Assembly (NCBI RefSeq): GCF_036402745.1
Contig: NZ_DASWSJ010000087.1
Coordinates: 1-64,000, forward strand
Direction of reading: 5' to 3'
DNA length: 64,000 bases
Source: Actinophytocola sp036402745
Lineage (GTDB): Bacteria; Actinomycetota; Actinomycetes; Mycobacteriales; Pseudonocardiaceae
The notes below the pieces were generated by a model. The model saw nothing but the letters and a program-made list of their open reading frames with translations. It was not told where the DNA came from and did not search any database. This document shows positions 24,883-34,200 of this stretch, in pieces; position 1 is the stretch's first letter, and every line of letters starts with the position of its first letter. Made by a program: the position numbers and the translations under genes.

Positions 24883-26763
24883 ATGGACGCCGACGAGACG
24901 CTTGCCCGGCTGCGGGCGCTGACCGTGCCGGGTGCCGCGCCCGATCCGGCGGTGCTCGCCGACCTGCACCCAGACATGCACCCCGGCCTGCCGCCGGCGG
25001 TCCTCGTCGAGGCGGGTCACCTGCTCGCGGACGTGCCGCCGGAGCTGGTGCGCCGGGTGCCGGGACGGCGCATCCGCGTCGCCGTCACCGCCACGTTCAC
25101 CACCGGATCGGTAGCGCCGCTGCTGCGGTTGTTGTTGCGTGCCACGGGATTCGAGCCCGATATCCTCGTGACCCCGTACGGGTCGCCGGAGGTGTACCTG
25201 TCCGACCCGGACTCCGAGCTGGCGCGGTTCCGGCCGGACGTCACCCTCGTGCTGCTGCACGACGAGGCGCTGCTGCCGGGCGACTGGTCGCCCACCGGGC
25301 TCGACGTGTTGCGGGAGCGGCTGTCCGACCGGCTGGCGATGCTGCGTGCCGCGGTCGACGGCTTCGCCGGGCGGACCACCGGTGCCGTGCTGCTGCATAC
25401 CGTGCCGCTGTCCGATGTGGAGCGTAGGTCCGTCGTGTCCTACCGGGACCGGGCCGTGCTCGGCCGGGTCTGGCGCGAGGTGAACTCCGCCCTGCTGGCG
25501 ATGTCGGCCGAGCCGCGGCGGTCCGTGCACGTCCTGGACCTCGAGTCGGTGCTGGTCGACCACCCGGACACCGTTCGCGACGAGCGGCTGCACGCGTTCG
25601 CGGGCATGGCGTGGTCGGCGAGCGTCGAGCTGCGGTACGCACGGGAGGCCACCGCGTTCTGCCGCGCCGTCGCGGGGCTGTCCCGCAAGGTCCTCGTGCT
25701 CGACCTGGACAACACGCTGTGGGGTGGCGTCCTCGCCGACGACGGGCCGGACGGCATCCAGCTCGGCGGAATGTATCCCGGCAGCGCCCACACGCGGCTG
25801 CAGCGCTGCGCTCGGTCGCTGCGCCGCCAGGGAGTGCTGCTCGCGGTCGCCAGCAAGAACGACCCGGGCCTCGTCGACCGGGTCCTCGCCGAGCATCCCG
25901 ACATGGTGCTGCGGGCCGGGGACTTCGTCGCCCGCGCCGTGGACTGGGCGCCGAAGGACCAGAACCTCGCCCGCCTCGCGGACGGGCTCGGCCTACGGCT
26001 GGACTCGTTCGTGTTCGCCGACGACAGCCGGTTCGAGTGCGAGCTGGTCCGGCACTCGCTGCCGGAGGTGGCCGTCGTGCACCTGGGCGGCGACCCGGCG
26101 TCGTTCGTGCCCACGCTGCTCGACGCGGACCACTTCGCCGTCCTCGACGTCACGGTCACCGACACCCGCCGCACGGACCTGTACCGCGCCCGGTCGGACC
26201 GGCACCGCTTCGCGGCGTCGTTCGCCACGGCACGCGACTACCTCGCCGGCCTCGGCCTTACCGTGACCGTGCGAGAGGCCGACGAGTACGCCGTGCGGCG
26301 GCTGACCCAGCTCTCCTTGCGCACCAACCAGTTCGTGCTCGTCAAGGGCGCGCACACGGCCGCGGACACCGAGCGGTTCGCGCGTTCGCCGGACCACCTC
26401 CTGCTGGGCTTCGAGGTCGCCGACCGGTTCGGCTCGGAAGGTGCGGTCGGCGGCGTGTGGATCAGCCGGCATCCCGGCCACTGGCTCATCGAGAACCTCG
26501 TGCTGAGCTGCCGGGTGTTCTCCCGGGGTGTCGAGCACGCCGTGCTGCACTGCGTGGTCGACCGGGCGGTAGCGGCCGGTGTCACCGGACTGGAGGCGGG
26601 TCTCGTGCGCACCGACCGCAACGGGCCGGCGGCGGAGTTCATGACGGCCGCGGGGTTCACGCCCGCGGCACCGGACCGGCTCGTGCTCGCGCTGAGTCCG
26701 CCACCCCGGCTGCTGCCCGGGTGGATCGCGCTCGACGACGAGGGGGAGGTGGCCCGTGTCTGA
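24883..26763 (+). CDS. FkbH-like HAD phosphatase/glyceryltransferase (glyceryl-ACP synthase)
   Basis: This 626-residue protein has an N-terminal region of about 260 residues, a HAD-superfamily core with DLDNTLWGG (Asp274 and Asp276), ASKN and FADDSRFE, and a C-terminal GNAT-like region (LSLRTNQF, then NGPAAEF). FkbH-family enzymes take 1,3-bisphosphoglycerate, remove phosphate and load the glyceryl group on an ACP. The ACP is the next gene and overlaps it by 8 bp, which fits. The ATG at 24883 follows AAGGAAGG. In polyketide pathways the glyceryl-ACP becomes hydroxymalonyl- or methoxymalonyl-ACP, or is joined into a tetronate. In an NRPS siderophore operon its role is open. Confidence 0.92.
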   Translation: MDADETLARLRALTVPGAAPDPAVLADLHPDMHPGLPPAVLVEAGHLLADVPPELVRRVPGRRIRVAVTATFTTGSVAPLLRLLLRATGFEPDILVTPYGSPEVYLSDPDSELARFRPDVTLVLLHDEALLPGDWSPTGLDVLRERLSDRLAMLRAAVDGFAGRTTGAVLLHTVPLSDVERRSVVSYRDRAVLGRVWREVNSALLAMSAEPRRSVHVLDLESVLVDHPDTVRDERLHAFAGMAWSASVELRYAREATAFCRAVAGLSRKVLVLDLDNTLWGGVLADDGPDGIQLGGMYPGSAHTRLQRCARSLRRQGVLLAVASKNDPGLVDRVLAEHPDMVLRAGDFVARAVDWAPKDQNLARLADGLGLRLDSFVFADDSRFECELVRHSLPEVAVVHLGGDPASFVPTLLDADHFAVLDVTVTDTRRTDLYRARSDRHRFAASFATARDYLAGLGLTVTVREADEYAVRRLTQLSLRTNQFVLVKGAHTAADTERFARSPDHLLLGFEVADRFGSEGAVGGVWISRHPGHWLIENLVLSCRVFSRGVEHAVLHCVVDRAVAAGVTGLEAGLVRTDRNGPAAEFMTAAGFTPAAPDRLVLALSPPPRLLPGWIALDDEGEVARV

Positions 26764-26986
26764 CGCGCTGCCGGACGTCATCGCGCTGGTCGCGCAGGTG
26801 ACCCGCGGGCCGGAGGTCACGGCGGCGTCGCGGTTCGGCTCGCTCGGCAACTGGAGCAGCCTGGCCGCGCTCCGGCTGCTCGCGCTGGTCGAGCAGCGGT
26901 GCGGGGTCTCGCTGGACCTGAGGCGGTATCTGGCCGTCGAGACCGTTGGGGAGCTGGCGGAGCTGATCACCGCCGGCCGGCGTTAG
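26756..26986 (+). CDS. Free-standing acyl carrier protein
   Basis: This 76-residue protein of ACP size and pattern starts at GTG 26756 inside the end of the FkbH gene. The phosphopantetheine site reads G-N-W-S-S-L-A-A-L-R-L-L, so the usual Asp before the modified serine is a serine. The following LRRYLAVETVGELAELI is standard helix III/IV sequence. It is the likely acceptor of the glyceryl group. The replaced Asp may reflect a specialised ACP, as in other FkbJ-like carriers, though a weak or special phosphopantetheinyl transferase interaction is possible. Confidence 0.85.
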   Translation: MSDALPDVIALVAQVTRGPEVTAASRFGSLGNWSSLAALRLLALVEQRCGVSLDLRRYLAVETVGELAELITAGRR

Positions 26987-26995
26987 GAGCCTGTC

Positions 26996-29698
26996 TTGTC
27001 CACTGTGGAGCATCAGCCGGCGGGGGACGTGGCCACCACCCACCTGTGGCGGGTCAACGGCCGGGAGCGGTCGGTCGACGCGGCGGCCGGGGAGGCCGCG
27101 CTCGACGTGCTGCGCGACGGGCTGGGGCTCACCGGCGCGAAACGCGTGTGCGGCACAGGCGTGTGCGGGGCCTGCGCCGTCCTCGTCGACGGCGAGCCGG
27201 TGCCGAGCTGCCTGCTGCCCGCGGACGCGGTGGCCGGCCGGGAAGTCCGCACGGTGGAAGGGATCTCGGAGGCACCGGGCCTGCATCCGGTGCAGCGGGC
27301 CCTGCTCGCCCTCGACGGCATCCAGTGCGGTTACTGCACCCCCGGGTTCGTCGTCACCGCGGCGGCGTTCCACGACCGGTGGCGCGCCGACACCGCCGAG
27401 CCGCCCTCGGTCGACGACGTCCGGGCCGCGCTCGCCGGCAACCTCTGCCGGTGCGGCGGGTACCTGCGCATCGTCGACGCCGTGCGGCAGGCCTGCGCGG
27501 GCCGGTACGACACCGGTCCACTCGAGCCGGTCCGGCCCGAGGCCACCGCCAAGGCCACGGGTGCGGCCGTCTACACCACCGACGTACGCCTCACGGGCCG
27601 GCTCGACGGCGTCCTCGTCACCTCGCCGCACGCGCACGCCGTCGTGGTCGCGGTCGACGACACGGCGGCCGGGGCGGTGCCCGGCGTCCGCGCGGTGGTC
27701 CGGCTGGTCGACGACGGCGGCCGGGTCCGCTATGCGGGCCAGGAGGTCGCGGCCGTCGCCGCGGACTCCGTCGCCGCCGCCCGCGCAGGTGCCGCTGCGC
27801 TCCGGGTGAGCTACGAGTCGCTGCCGTTCGCCGCCGCGCCCGCGCTCGGCGACGAGGCGCCGGGCACGCCCAGGGTCTACGACGGCGACCACCGGTCCGC
27901 GCCGTCGGCCGGCGAGGTCCCGGTCCCGTTCAGCAGGTGGGCGTGGGCGGGCAACGTCCGGTCACCGCGGCCGCGCCCGCTGGGCCGGGCCGCGCGGGAG
28001 GCCCGGGCCGCGCAGCGGGTCTTCGCAGGGCCGGGCGACGAGGTGGCCGCGACCTTCACGACGTCGGGCCAGACCCATGTCCCGCTGGAGCCGCACGCGT
28101 GCGTGGCCTGGTGGCGGGACGACGGGCTCGACGTGTACCTGTCCACCCAGGCCGTCAGCCTGTCCGCCGCGATCATCGCGCGGCGCTGGCGGTTGCGCCG
28201 GGACCGGGTCCGCGTGCGGGCCGAGCACGTCGGCGGCGCGTTCGGGGCCAAGCAGACGCTCACCGCGGAGGCGGTGGCCGCGATCGAGCTGTCCCGGGCC
28301 ACCGGCAGGCCCGTTCGCGTCGTCCTCGATCACGCCGCCGAGCTCACCGTGGGCGGGCACCGGCCACCCGCCGCCGTGCGGGTGCGGCTGAAGCTGACCG
28401 AGGACGGTGGGCTGGCGGCGCTGTCGGTGGTGGCGCACGCGGGTACCGGGGTCGCCGTGGGCTCGGACATCGCGAAGATCGCGGGCCTGGCCTACCCCGG
28501 CGTGCCCCGCGAGCTCGTCGACCACAGCGTCGTGTCGCACACTCCGCCGGGCAAGCCGTTCCGCGCGTCGAGCGGACCGCCCGCGTACTGGGCGATGGAG
28601 CAGGCGGTGGACGAGGCCGCGGGCCTGCTCGGCGTCGACCCGCTGGACCTGCGGGTCCGCTGGGACACCGGCGCGGTGCGTACCCGGCTCTACGACTGGG
28701 TCCGGGACGCCACCCCGTGGCCGGACCGGGAGAGCAGGACGGTGACCCGGGGTCGGCTACGCCGGGGGTTCGGCCTCGCGGCCGCGAGCTGGTTCTACTA
28801 CCTGCAACCGAGAACCCGGGTGCGGGCGGAGGTGGCCGGCGGTCGGATCGTCGTCGACCTCGCGGTGGCGGAGGTCGGTACCGGCGTCCGCGGGCTGCTG
28901 GCCACGATCTTCGCGGAGGCCTTCGGCGTCGACCGGTCCGAGGTGTGCACCCGCACCGGCGACTCCCGGTCGACGCCGGGACCGCTCGTGGCGGGCAGCA
29001 GCGTCACCGCGTCGGTGGTCCCCGCGGCGCACGACGCGGTGACGAAGCTCCGGGCGCGGCTGGCCGTGATCGCCGCCCGGACGTTCGGCCTCGCGGACGC
29101 CCGCGCCGACGCGGGAGGCGTCCGGCACGCCACCGGTTTCCTTCCCTGGCGGGAGGTTCTGCGCGTGGCGCCACCGGTCTCGGTCGTGGGCAGGCGGCCC
29201 AGGGACAAGGGCCCGCGGCCGTCGCCGTGGTACTCGCCGTTCTTCGGCCAGGGCCGGGGCCTGCCGAGCGTGGCGCAGGTCAGCGAGGTCGAGGTGGACA
29301 CGGAGACCGGGGTGGTGCGGGTGGTCCGGACGTGGTGCGGGCTGGCGGTGGGCCGCGCGGTCCGGCCGGTGACCGCCGTCTCGCAGTGCCACGGCGCGGT
29401 CACGCAGGCAATCGGGCAGACGCTGTACGAGGAGCGGCGGGTCGACCCGCACACCGGGGTGACGCTGACCGCCAACCTCGAGGACTACCCGATCCCCGGC
29501 GTGGCCGACGTTCCCGACCTCGACGTCGCGTTCGTCGACGGCGGCTTCGACCACGTGCCGCTCGGCGCCGTGGGGCTGGCCGAGGTCGCCGGGCTGGCCA
29601 CGCCGGCGTCGATCGGCAACGCCGTCCACGCGGCCACCGGCCGCCGGTACCGGTCGCTGCCGCTGCGTCCACACGTGATCCTGGGGGAGGACCGATGA
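26996..29698 (+). CDS. Molybdenum aldehyde oxidase/xanthine dehydrogenase family: fused 2Fe-2S and molybdopterin subunits
   Basis: The protein has 900 residues. Residues about 15-165 are a two-cluster 2Fe-2S unit (CGTGVCGAC and later C, then CGYC and CRCGG). Residues about 180-900 are the molybdopterin-binding catalytic part (GGAFGAK; C-terminal AVGLAEVAGLATPASIGNAV, where the glutamate aligns with the catalytic Glu). The family oxidises aldehydes or N-heterocycles with water as oxygen source. In most relatives these are separate subunits, and here they are fused. The start is TTG at 26996 with an AGGAG site 6 bp before it. No Tat signal is seen, so it is cytosolic, unlike E. coli PaoABC. It may oxidise an aldehyde intermediate of the pathway. 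The substrate is unknown. Confidence 0.9.
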   Translation: MSTVEHQPAGDVATTHLWRVNGRERSVDAAAGEAALDVLRDGLGLTGAKRVCGTGVCGACAVLVDGEPVPSCLLPADAVAGREVRTVEGISEAPGLHPVQRALLALDGIQCGYCTPGFVVTAAAFHDRWRADTAEPPSVDDVRAALAGNLCRCGGYLRIVDAVRQACAGRYDTGPLEPVRPEATAKATGAAVYTTDVRLTGRLDGVLVTSPHAHAVVVAVDDTAAGAVPGVRAVVRLVDDGGRVRYAGQEVAAVAADSVAAARAGAAALRVSYESLPFAAAPALGDEAPGTPRVYDGDHRSAPSAGEVPVPFSRWAWAGNVRSPRPRPLGRAAREARAAQRVFAGPGDEVAATFTTSGQTHVPLEPHACVAWWRDDGLDVYLSTQAVSLSAAIIARRWRLRRDRVRVRAEHVGGAFGAKQTLTAEAVAAIELSRATGRPVRVVLDHAAELTVGGHRPPAAVRVRLKLTEDGGLAALSVVAHAGTGVAVGSDIAKIAGLAYPGVPRELVDHSVVSHTPPGKPFRASSGPPAYWAMEQAVDEAAGLLGVDPLDLRVRWDTGAVRTRLYDWVRDATPWPDRESRTVTRGRLRRGFGLAAASWFYYLQPRTRVRAEVAGGRIVVDLAVAEVGTGVRGLLATIFAEAFGVDRSEVCTRTGDSRSTPGPLVAGSSVTASVVPAAHDAVTKLRARLAVIAARTFGLADARADAGGVRHATGFLPWREVLRVAPPVSVVGRRPRDKGPRPSPWYSPFFGQGRGLPSVAQVSEVEVDTETGVVRVVRTWCGLAVGRAVRPVTAVSQCHGAVTQAIGQTLYEERRVDPHTGVTLTANLEDYPIPGVADVPDLDVAFVDGGFDHVPLGAVGLAEVAGLATPASIGNAVHAATGRRYRSLPLRPHVILGEDR

Positions 29699-30612
29699 CG
29701 ATCCGGCCGACGGACCTCGCCACCGCCGTCGCGCTGCGCGGCCCGTACCGGGCGGGCGGTGTCGACGTCGCCGGCCGGGCCGGCGGCGGCTGGGTGGACC
29801 TCGGCGCGCTGACCGCGCTCCGCGGCATCGAGGCGGACGGGTCCGGCCTCACCATCGGCGCCACCACCACCCTGCGGGAGCTGGAACGCAGCTCACTGGT
29901 ACGGGCCACCCACCCGATGCTCGCCACCGCCGCGGCCGCCGTCGCGAACCCGAACGTCCGCGCGCTCGCGACGGTCGGCGGGAACCTGCTGCAGGGCCCG
30001 CGGTGTGTCTACTTCGCACACCCGGACATCGCGTGCCTGCGCAAGGGCGGCACCGATTGCCCTGCCCGACAGGGATTCCAGGAGGGCGTGGTGTGCTTCG
30101 ACACCACGCCGTGCGTCGCGCCGCACCCGTCGACGCTCGCGACCGTGCTGGCCTGCCTCGGTGCCGTCGCGCACGTCGAGGGCCGGGGTCCCGTCGCCGT
30201 GGCCGAGCTCGTCGCCCACCGACCGCGTGACGGCGAGTTGCTGACCACGGTGACCGTGCCGCCGCCGTGGTCCGCGGAGCGCTCCCACTACCTGCGCGTC
30301 ACCGCGCGCGGCCAGGCGGACTGGCCACTCGTGGAGGTCGCCGCCCGCGCCCACGGCGACGAGGTCGTGCAGAGCCTCCGCCTCACCGCGGGTGCCGTCG
30401 CGGCCACCCCGCTCCGGCTGACCGCCGTCGAGCGGTACCTGGTCGGCAGGCCACCCACACCGGACGGGCTCCGGGCGGCGGCCCGGCTCGCTGCCGCGGA
30501 TGCGAACCCGCTGGCCGGATCGGCCCACAAGGTCGGCATCCTCCGTGCGGCCGTACTGGATGCTCTCAACGGCTGCTGGCACCCGTCCGGCACCCCTACA
30601 CTTCCCGCATGA
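29695..30612 (+). CDS. FAD-binding subunit of the molybdenum oxidase, with a probable 4Fe-4S loop
   Basis: This 305-residue protein has the VAO/PCMH FAD fold of xanthine dehydrogenase medium subunits (TIGATTTL, ATVGGNLLQ). After the FAD loop it has a cysteine-rich insertion with Cys104, Cys114, Cys122, Cys134 and Cys140, matching the pattern in PaoB/YagS, which holds a 4Fe-4S cluster. It passes electrons from the molybdenum subunit to an acceptor. The ATG overlaps the upstream stop, so the two subunits are co-translated. This is the last gene of the NRPS operon by orientation and spacing. Confidence 0.88.
   Translation: MTIRPTDLATAVALRGPYRAGGVDVAGRAGGGWVDLGALTALRGIEADGSGLTIGATTTLRELERSSLVRATHPMLATAAAAVANPNVRALATVGGNLLQGPRCVYFAHPDIACLRKGGTDCPARQGFQEGVVCFDTTPCVAPHPSTLATVLACLGAVAHVEGRGPVAVAELVAHRPRDGELLTTVTVPPPWSAERSHYLRVTARGQADWPLVEVAARAHGDEVVQSLRLTAGAVAATPLRLTAVERYLVGRPPTPDGLRAAARLAAADANPLAGSAHKVGILRAAVLDALNGCWHPSGTPTLPA
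30597..30602 (+). promoter_or_regulatory. Putative -10 element for a leaderless DUF1707 transcript
   Basis: TACACT ends 6 bp before the ATG at 30609, the spacing expected of a leaderless actinobacterial transcript, and there is no ribosome site. I see no convincing -35. A near-identical arrangement precedes the IclR gene at 54941. Confidence 0.4.
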
Positions 30613-31079
30613 CGGCCAGCGACGCCGAGATCCGGATCAGCAACGCCGAACGGGACGAAGCCGTCTCGACCCTCGGCCTGCACCTGTCCAGCGGCCGGCT
30701 GGAGCTCGACGAGTTCGACGAGCGCTGCGGGCGGGCCACCGCCGCGCGCACCCGCGGTGACCTGGAGGCGCTGTTCAGCGACCTGCCCGCACCCCACCCC
30801 GACCTCAGCTCGGCCACCCCTCCGCGGGCGCTGATCCAGAAGGCGGGCCAGCTCGTCAGCAACCCCGCGGGCGCCAAGCGGTCGAAGGAGGTCGTGGAGA
30901 CGCCCGCCAGCAAGGCACTCGAGATCGTCGCCGGGATGAGCGTCATGCTCGGGGTGCCCGCGGCGATCCTGCTGACCGTCTTCCTCGGCGCGTGGTGGGT
31001 GTTCATCCCGGTCGGCCTGGTGCTGATCGTCGCCGGCGCGGCCAGCGAGGCCGCCAAGAAGCCGAAGCCGGAGAGCTGA
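30609..31079 (+). CDS. DUF1707 (SHOCT-like) membrane protein
   Basis: The protein has 156 residues. The N-terminal 55 residues match DUF1707: RISNAERDEAVSTLGLHLSSGRLELDEFDERCGRATAARTRGDLEALFSDLP. Two hydrophobic spans follow (about residues 110-145), then a basic end. DUF1707 proteins are common in actinomycetes and their function is unknown. Although its ATG overlaps the preceding stop, a TACACT element just before the ATG suggests separate leaderless transcription, so membership of the NRPS pathway is doubtful. Confidence 0.85.
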   Translation: MTASDAEIRISNAERDEAVSTLGLHLSSGRLELDEFDERCGRATAARTRGDLEALFSDLPAPHPDLSSATPPRALIQKAGQLVSNPAGAKRSKEVVETPASKALEIVAGMSVMLGVPAAILLTVFLGAWWVFIPVGLVLIVAGAASEAAKKPKPES

Positions 31080-31262
31080 GCGGCGATATCTGCCCGAAAA
31101 GAGCTCGATGTCGAATTGCGGGTAATTCCCAGAATAGTGGGATAAAACGGACCTTGCTTTCTTGTTGATCGAGAGGGAAACTCTCGCCGGGTCTGTTGCG
31201 ATCACCTATGGGCAGGCCCGTTTTCCTGCGCGGTCCCCGTCCGGCGTTTCTGGAGCTTTCTC
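31080..31262 (+). promoter_or_regulatory. Intergenic region with probable promoter of the propeller protein gene
   Basis: This 183-bp stretch is clearly richer in A and T than its surroundings. TTGCGG near 31118 and GGATAA near 31140 are about 18 bp apart and could be a promoter. A 6-bp hairpin (CGAGAG/CTCTCG, 31170-31186) lies downstream without a T run. A GGAG ribosome site precedes the ATG at 31263. The elements are weak matches. Confidence 0.35.
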
Positions 31263-34200
31263 ATGGTGCATTTACGCTCGCTCGCCCGATTCAGATCCTT
31301 CGCCGCTGTCCTGCTCGTCGCGCCACTGGTCACGGTCTCGGGTTCCGTGGCCCTGGCCGACCCACCCGTCGACGACACCCCGGTGTTGCTCACGCCGAAG
31401 GGCGAGCACGAGACCGGCGGGGAGGGACAAAGCTTCGACAAGCTCCGCGACGCCTACTACTGGAGCCGGCTGCTGGCCGGGGACGACGCGCTGACCTTCG
31501 AGCAGGCCGCCACCTACCGCAGCAGGGCGGCGACCGCCGCCAACGGCATGAGCGTGGAGACCCGGCGCGGCGCGACCCGGGGCGGCACCTGGAACAGCGT
31601 CGGGCCCGACCCGATCGTGCAGGTCGCCCGCACCAGCAACACGTTCGAGGCGGTGTCCGGCCGGATCGGCGCGCTCGTCATCCGCAACGACGGCACCATC
31701 GTCCTCGGCGCGGCCCAGGGCGGCGTGTGGACCTACGACACCGAGGCCAAGACGTGGACCTCGCGCACCCCGGACGCCAACACCCAGTCGGTCGGCGCGC
31801 TCGCCCTCGCACCGAGCGACGACCGGATCATCTACCTCGGCTCCGGCGAGGGCGCGCTGTCCGGCGACAGCTACTACGGCGACGGCGTGTACCGCTCCAA
31901 CGACGGCGGCGTCACCTGGGCGCGGGTGTCCGGTGACCAGTTCAACGGGCAGTCCACCTCCTCGATCGTGGTCGACCCCGCCAACCCCGACCACCTCTAC
32001 CTGGCCACGCTGCGCGGCCGCGGCGGCGTGCGGCGGACCACCGCGCCGTCCACCACCCCGTTCGGCGTGTGGGAGTCCCGCGACGGCGGCCGGCACTGGT
32101 CGCTGAAGAAGGGCACCACCGACGAGTTGCACGGCGCGACCGACCTCGCGCTGGACCCGCAGGACCCGCGGGTGCTCTACGCGTCGTTCTGGGGTGACGG
32201 CCTCTACCGCTCCGCCGACGGCGGCGCCACGTGGGCGAGCGCGCTCGGCGACCTGCCCAAGGGCAACTACCTCGAGGGCGGCACCCGGTTCTCGCTCGGC
32301 CTGTCCCACCCGGCCGGCGACGCGCACCCCACCCTCTACACCGGGTTCGACTACTTCGACCTGTCCGACGAGTACCACCGGGCGCGGCTCTACAAGAGCA
32401 CCGACGACGGCGCGCACTGGACCGCGACGCAGACCGGCACCGGCACCGACTCGATCCTCGACTACTGCGGCACGCAGTGCTTCTACGACAACGTGGTCAA
32501 GCCGGACCCGACCAACCCCGACGTGATCTACCTCGCCGGGTCCTACGGGTACAACAACTCGCCGCAGTCCGGCGGGGTCTACCGGTCCACCGACGGCGGG
32601 GCCACCTGGAAGAACCTCGGCTACGACCTGCACCCGGACTTCCACGCGATCGCCCTGCAGGCCAACGACACCAAGCACATCGCGATCGGCAACGACGGTG
32701 GCGTGTGGCAGTCGCCGGACGGCGGTGGGCGCACCGGCGCCGGCCAGCCGCTGTCGGCCGCGGACTGGGAGAACCTCAACGGCACCGTCAACCCGAGCAC
32801 CGGCGCGCTGGTGCACTCCACCGGGCTGCGGATCACCCAGTTCGTCAGCATGGCCACCGTCCCGCAGGTGCCCGGCCAGTTCTGGGGCGGCACCCAGGAC
32901 AACGGAACGCTGCGCCGGTCGCTGGCCAACAACCGGTGGTTCGACCAGGCCGGCGGTGACGGCGGCCAGGTGATCGTCGACCAGACCACCACCAACCCGA
33001 CCAACCCGGCCCTGCCCGCTTACGTGTTCGGCACCTACTTCGGCATCTCGCCGTACCGGTACAACCCGAGCCAGGTCGGCACGTTCTTCGGCAACGAGGC
33101 GATCGACGGCGGCATCAACATGTCCGACCGGTCGGAGTTCTACGTGCCGTGGGTGCAGAACCGGGCGAACCCGAACCAGATGTTCCTCGGCACCTACCGG
33201 CTCTACCGCAGCGACAACGTCGAGGCGCCGTCCGCGGGAGACGTGCACTTCGACGTGATCAGCCCCGACCTGACCACCGGCTGCACCGGGCCGGCACCCA
33301 ACGGTGCGCGTGGCTGCCTGATCACCGCGATCGGCGTGGCCGACGGCGGCGACGGCGCCTATGTCGGCACCGACGACGGCGTGGTCTCGGTCAGCCCGAA
33401 CGCGGTCACCTCGGACAGCCCGTCCTGGACCCGGGTCGGCCGCGGGACGCTGCCCAACCGCCCGGTGGCGCAGTTCGCGGTGGACCGGTCGAACTGGCGC
33501 ACCGCCTACGCGGTGTACGCCGGCTTCGGCTCGGCCACCCCGAACAACCGGGGCCACGTGTTCAAGACCACCGACGGTGGCCAGCACTGGAGAGACATCA
33601 GCGGCTCGCTGCCGGACATCCCGGTGAACTCGGTGATCCTGGACCCGTCCTCGGACGACACGCTCTACGTCGGCACCGACGTCGGCCCGTTCGTGTCCAC
33701 CAACAGTGGCCACTCGTGGAAGCGGCTCGGCGCCGGCATCCCCAAGGTGTCGGTGTGGCAGCTGGACTACGACGCGAGCCACGCCACCCTGGCGGCCGGC
33801 ACGCACGGCCGTGCGGCGTACACATTGGACACCGGGGTCAAGCTGCCGGCGCTGGTCGTGTCGAAGTCCGACGACGGCACGCCGGTCGGCCCGGGCCGGG
33901 ACGTGCACTACAAGATCACCGTGCGGAACGTGGGCAACGCGCCCGCGACCGGGGTGCGGATCGACGAGCCCATCCCGGCCCGCACCAGCTTCGTCTCGGC
34001 GGGCAGCGGTGGCACGTTCAGCAACGGGAAGGTGCACTGGCGCAACCTGACCGTGCCGGCCGGCGAGAGCACGACCGTCGACCTGACCGTGCGGATCGCG
34101 TCGAGCCTGCCCGGCTCGGTCACCTCGATCGTCAACGACGGCATCGTGGTCGACTCCGCGGAAGGCGTGGACGCCACCGGCAGCCCGCACACGGTCAAGA

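Noticed and set aside
31170..31186. Hairpin CGAGAG/CTCTCG as a terminator after the DUF1707 gene
   Set aside because: The stem is short and lies nearer the next start, with no T run; too weak to call.
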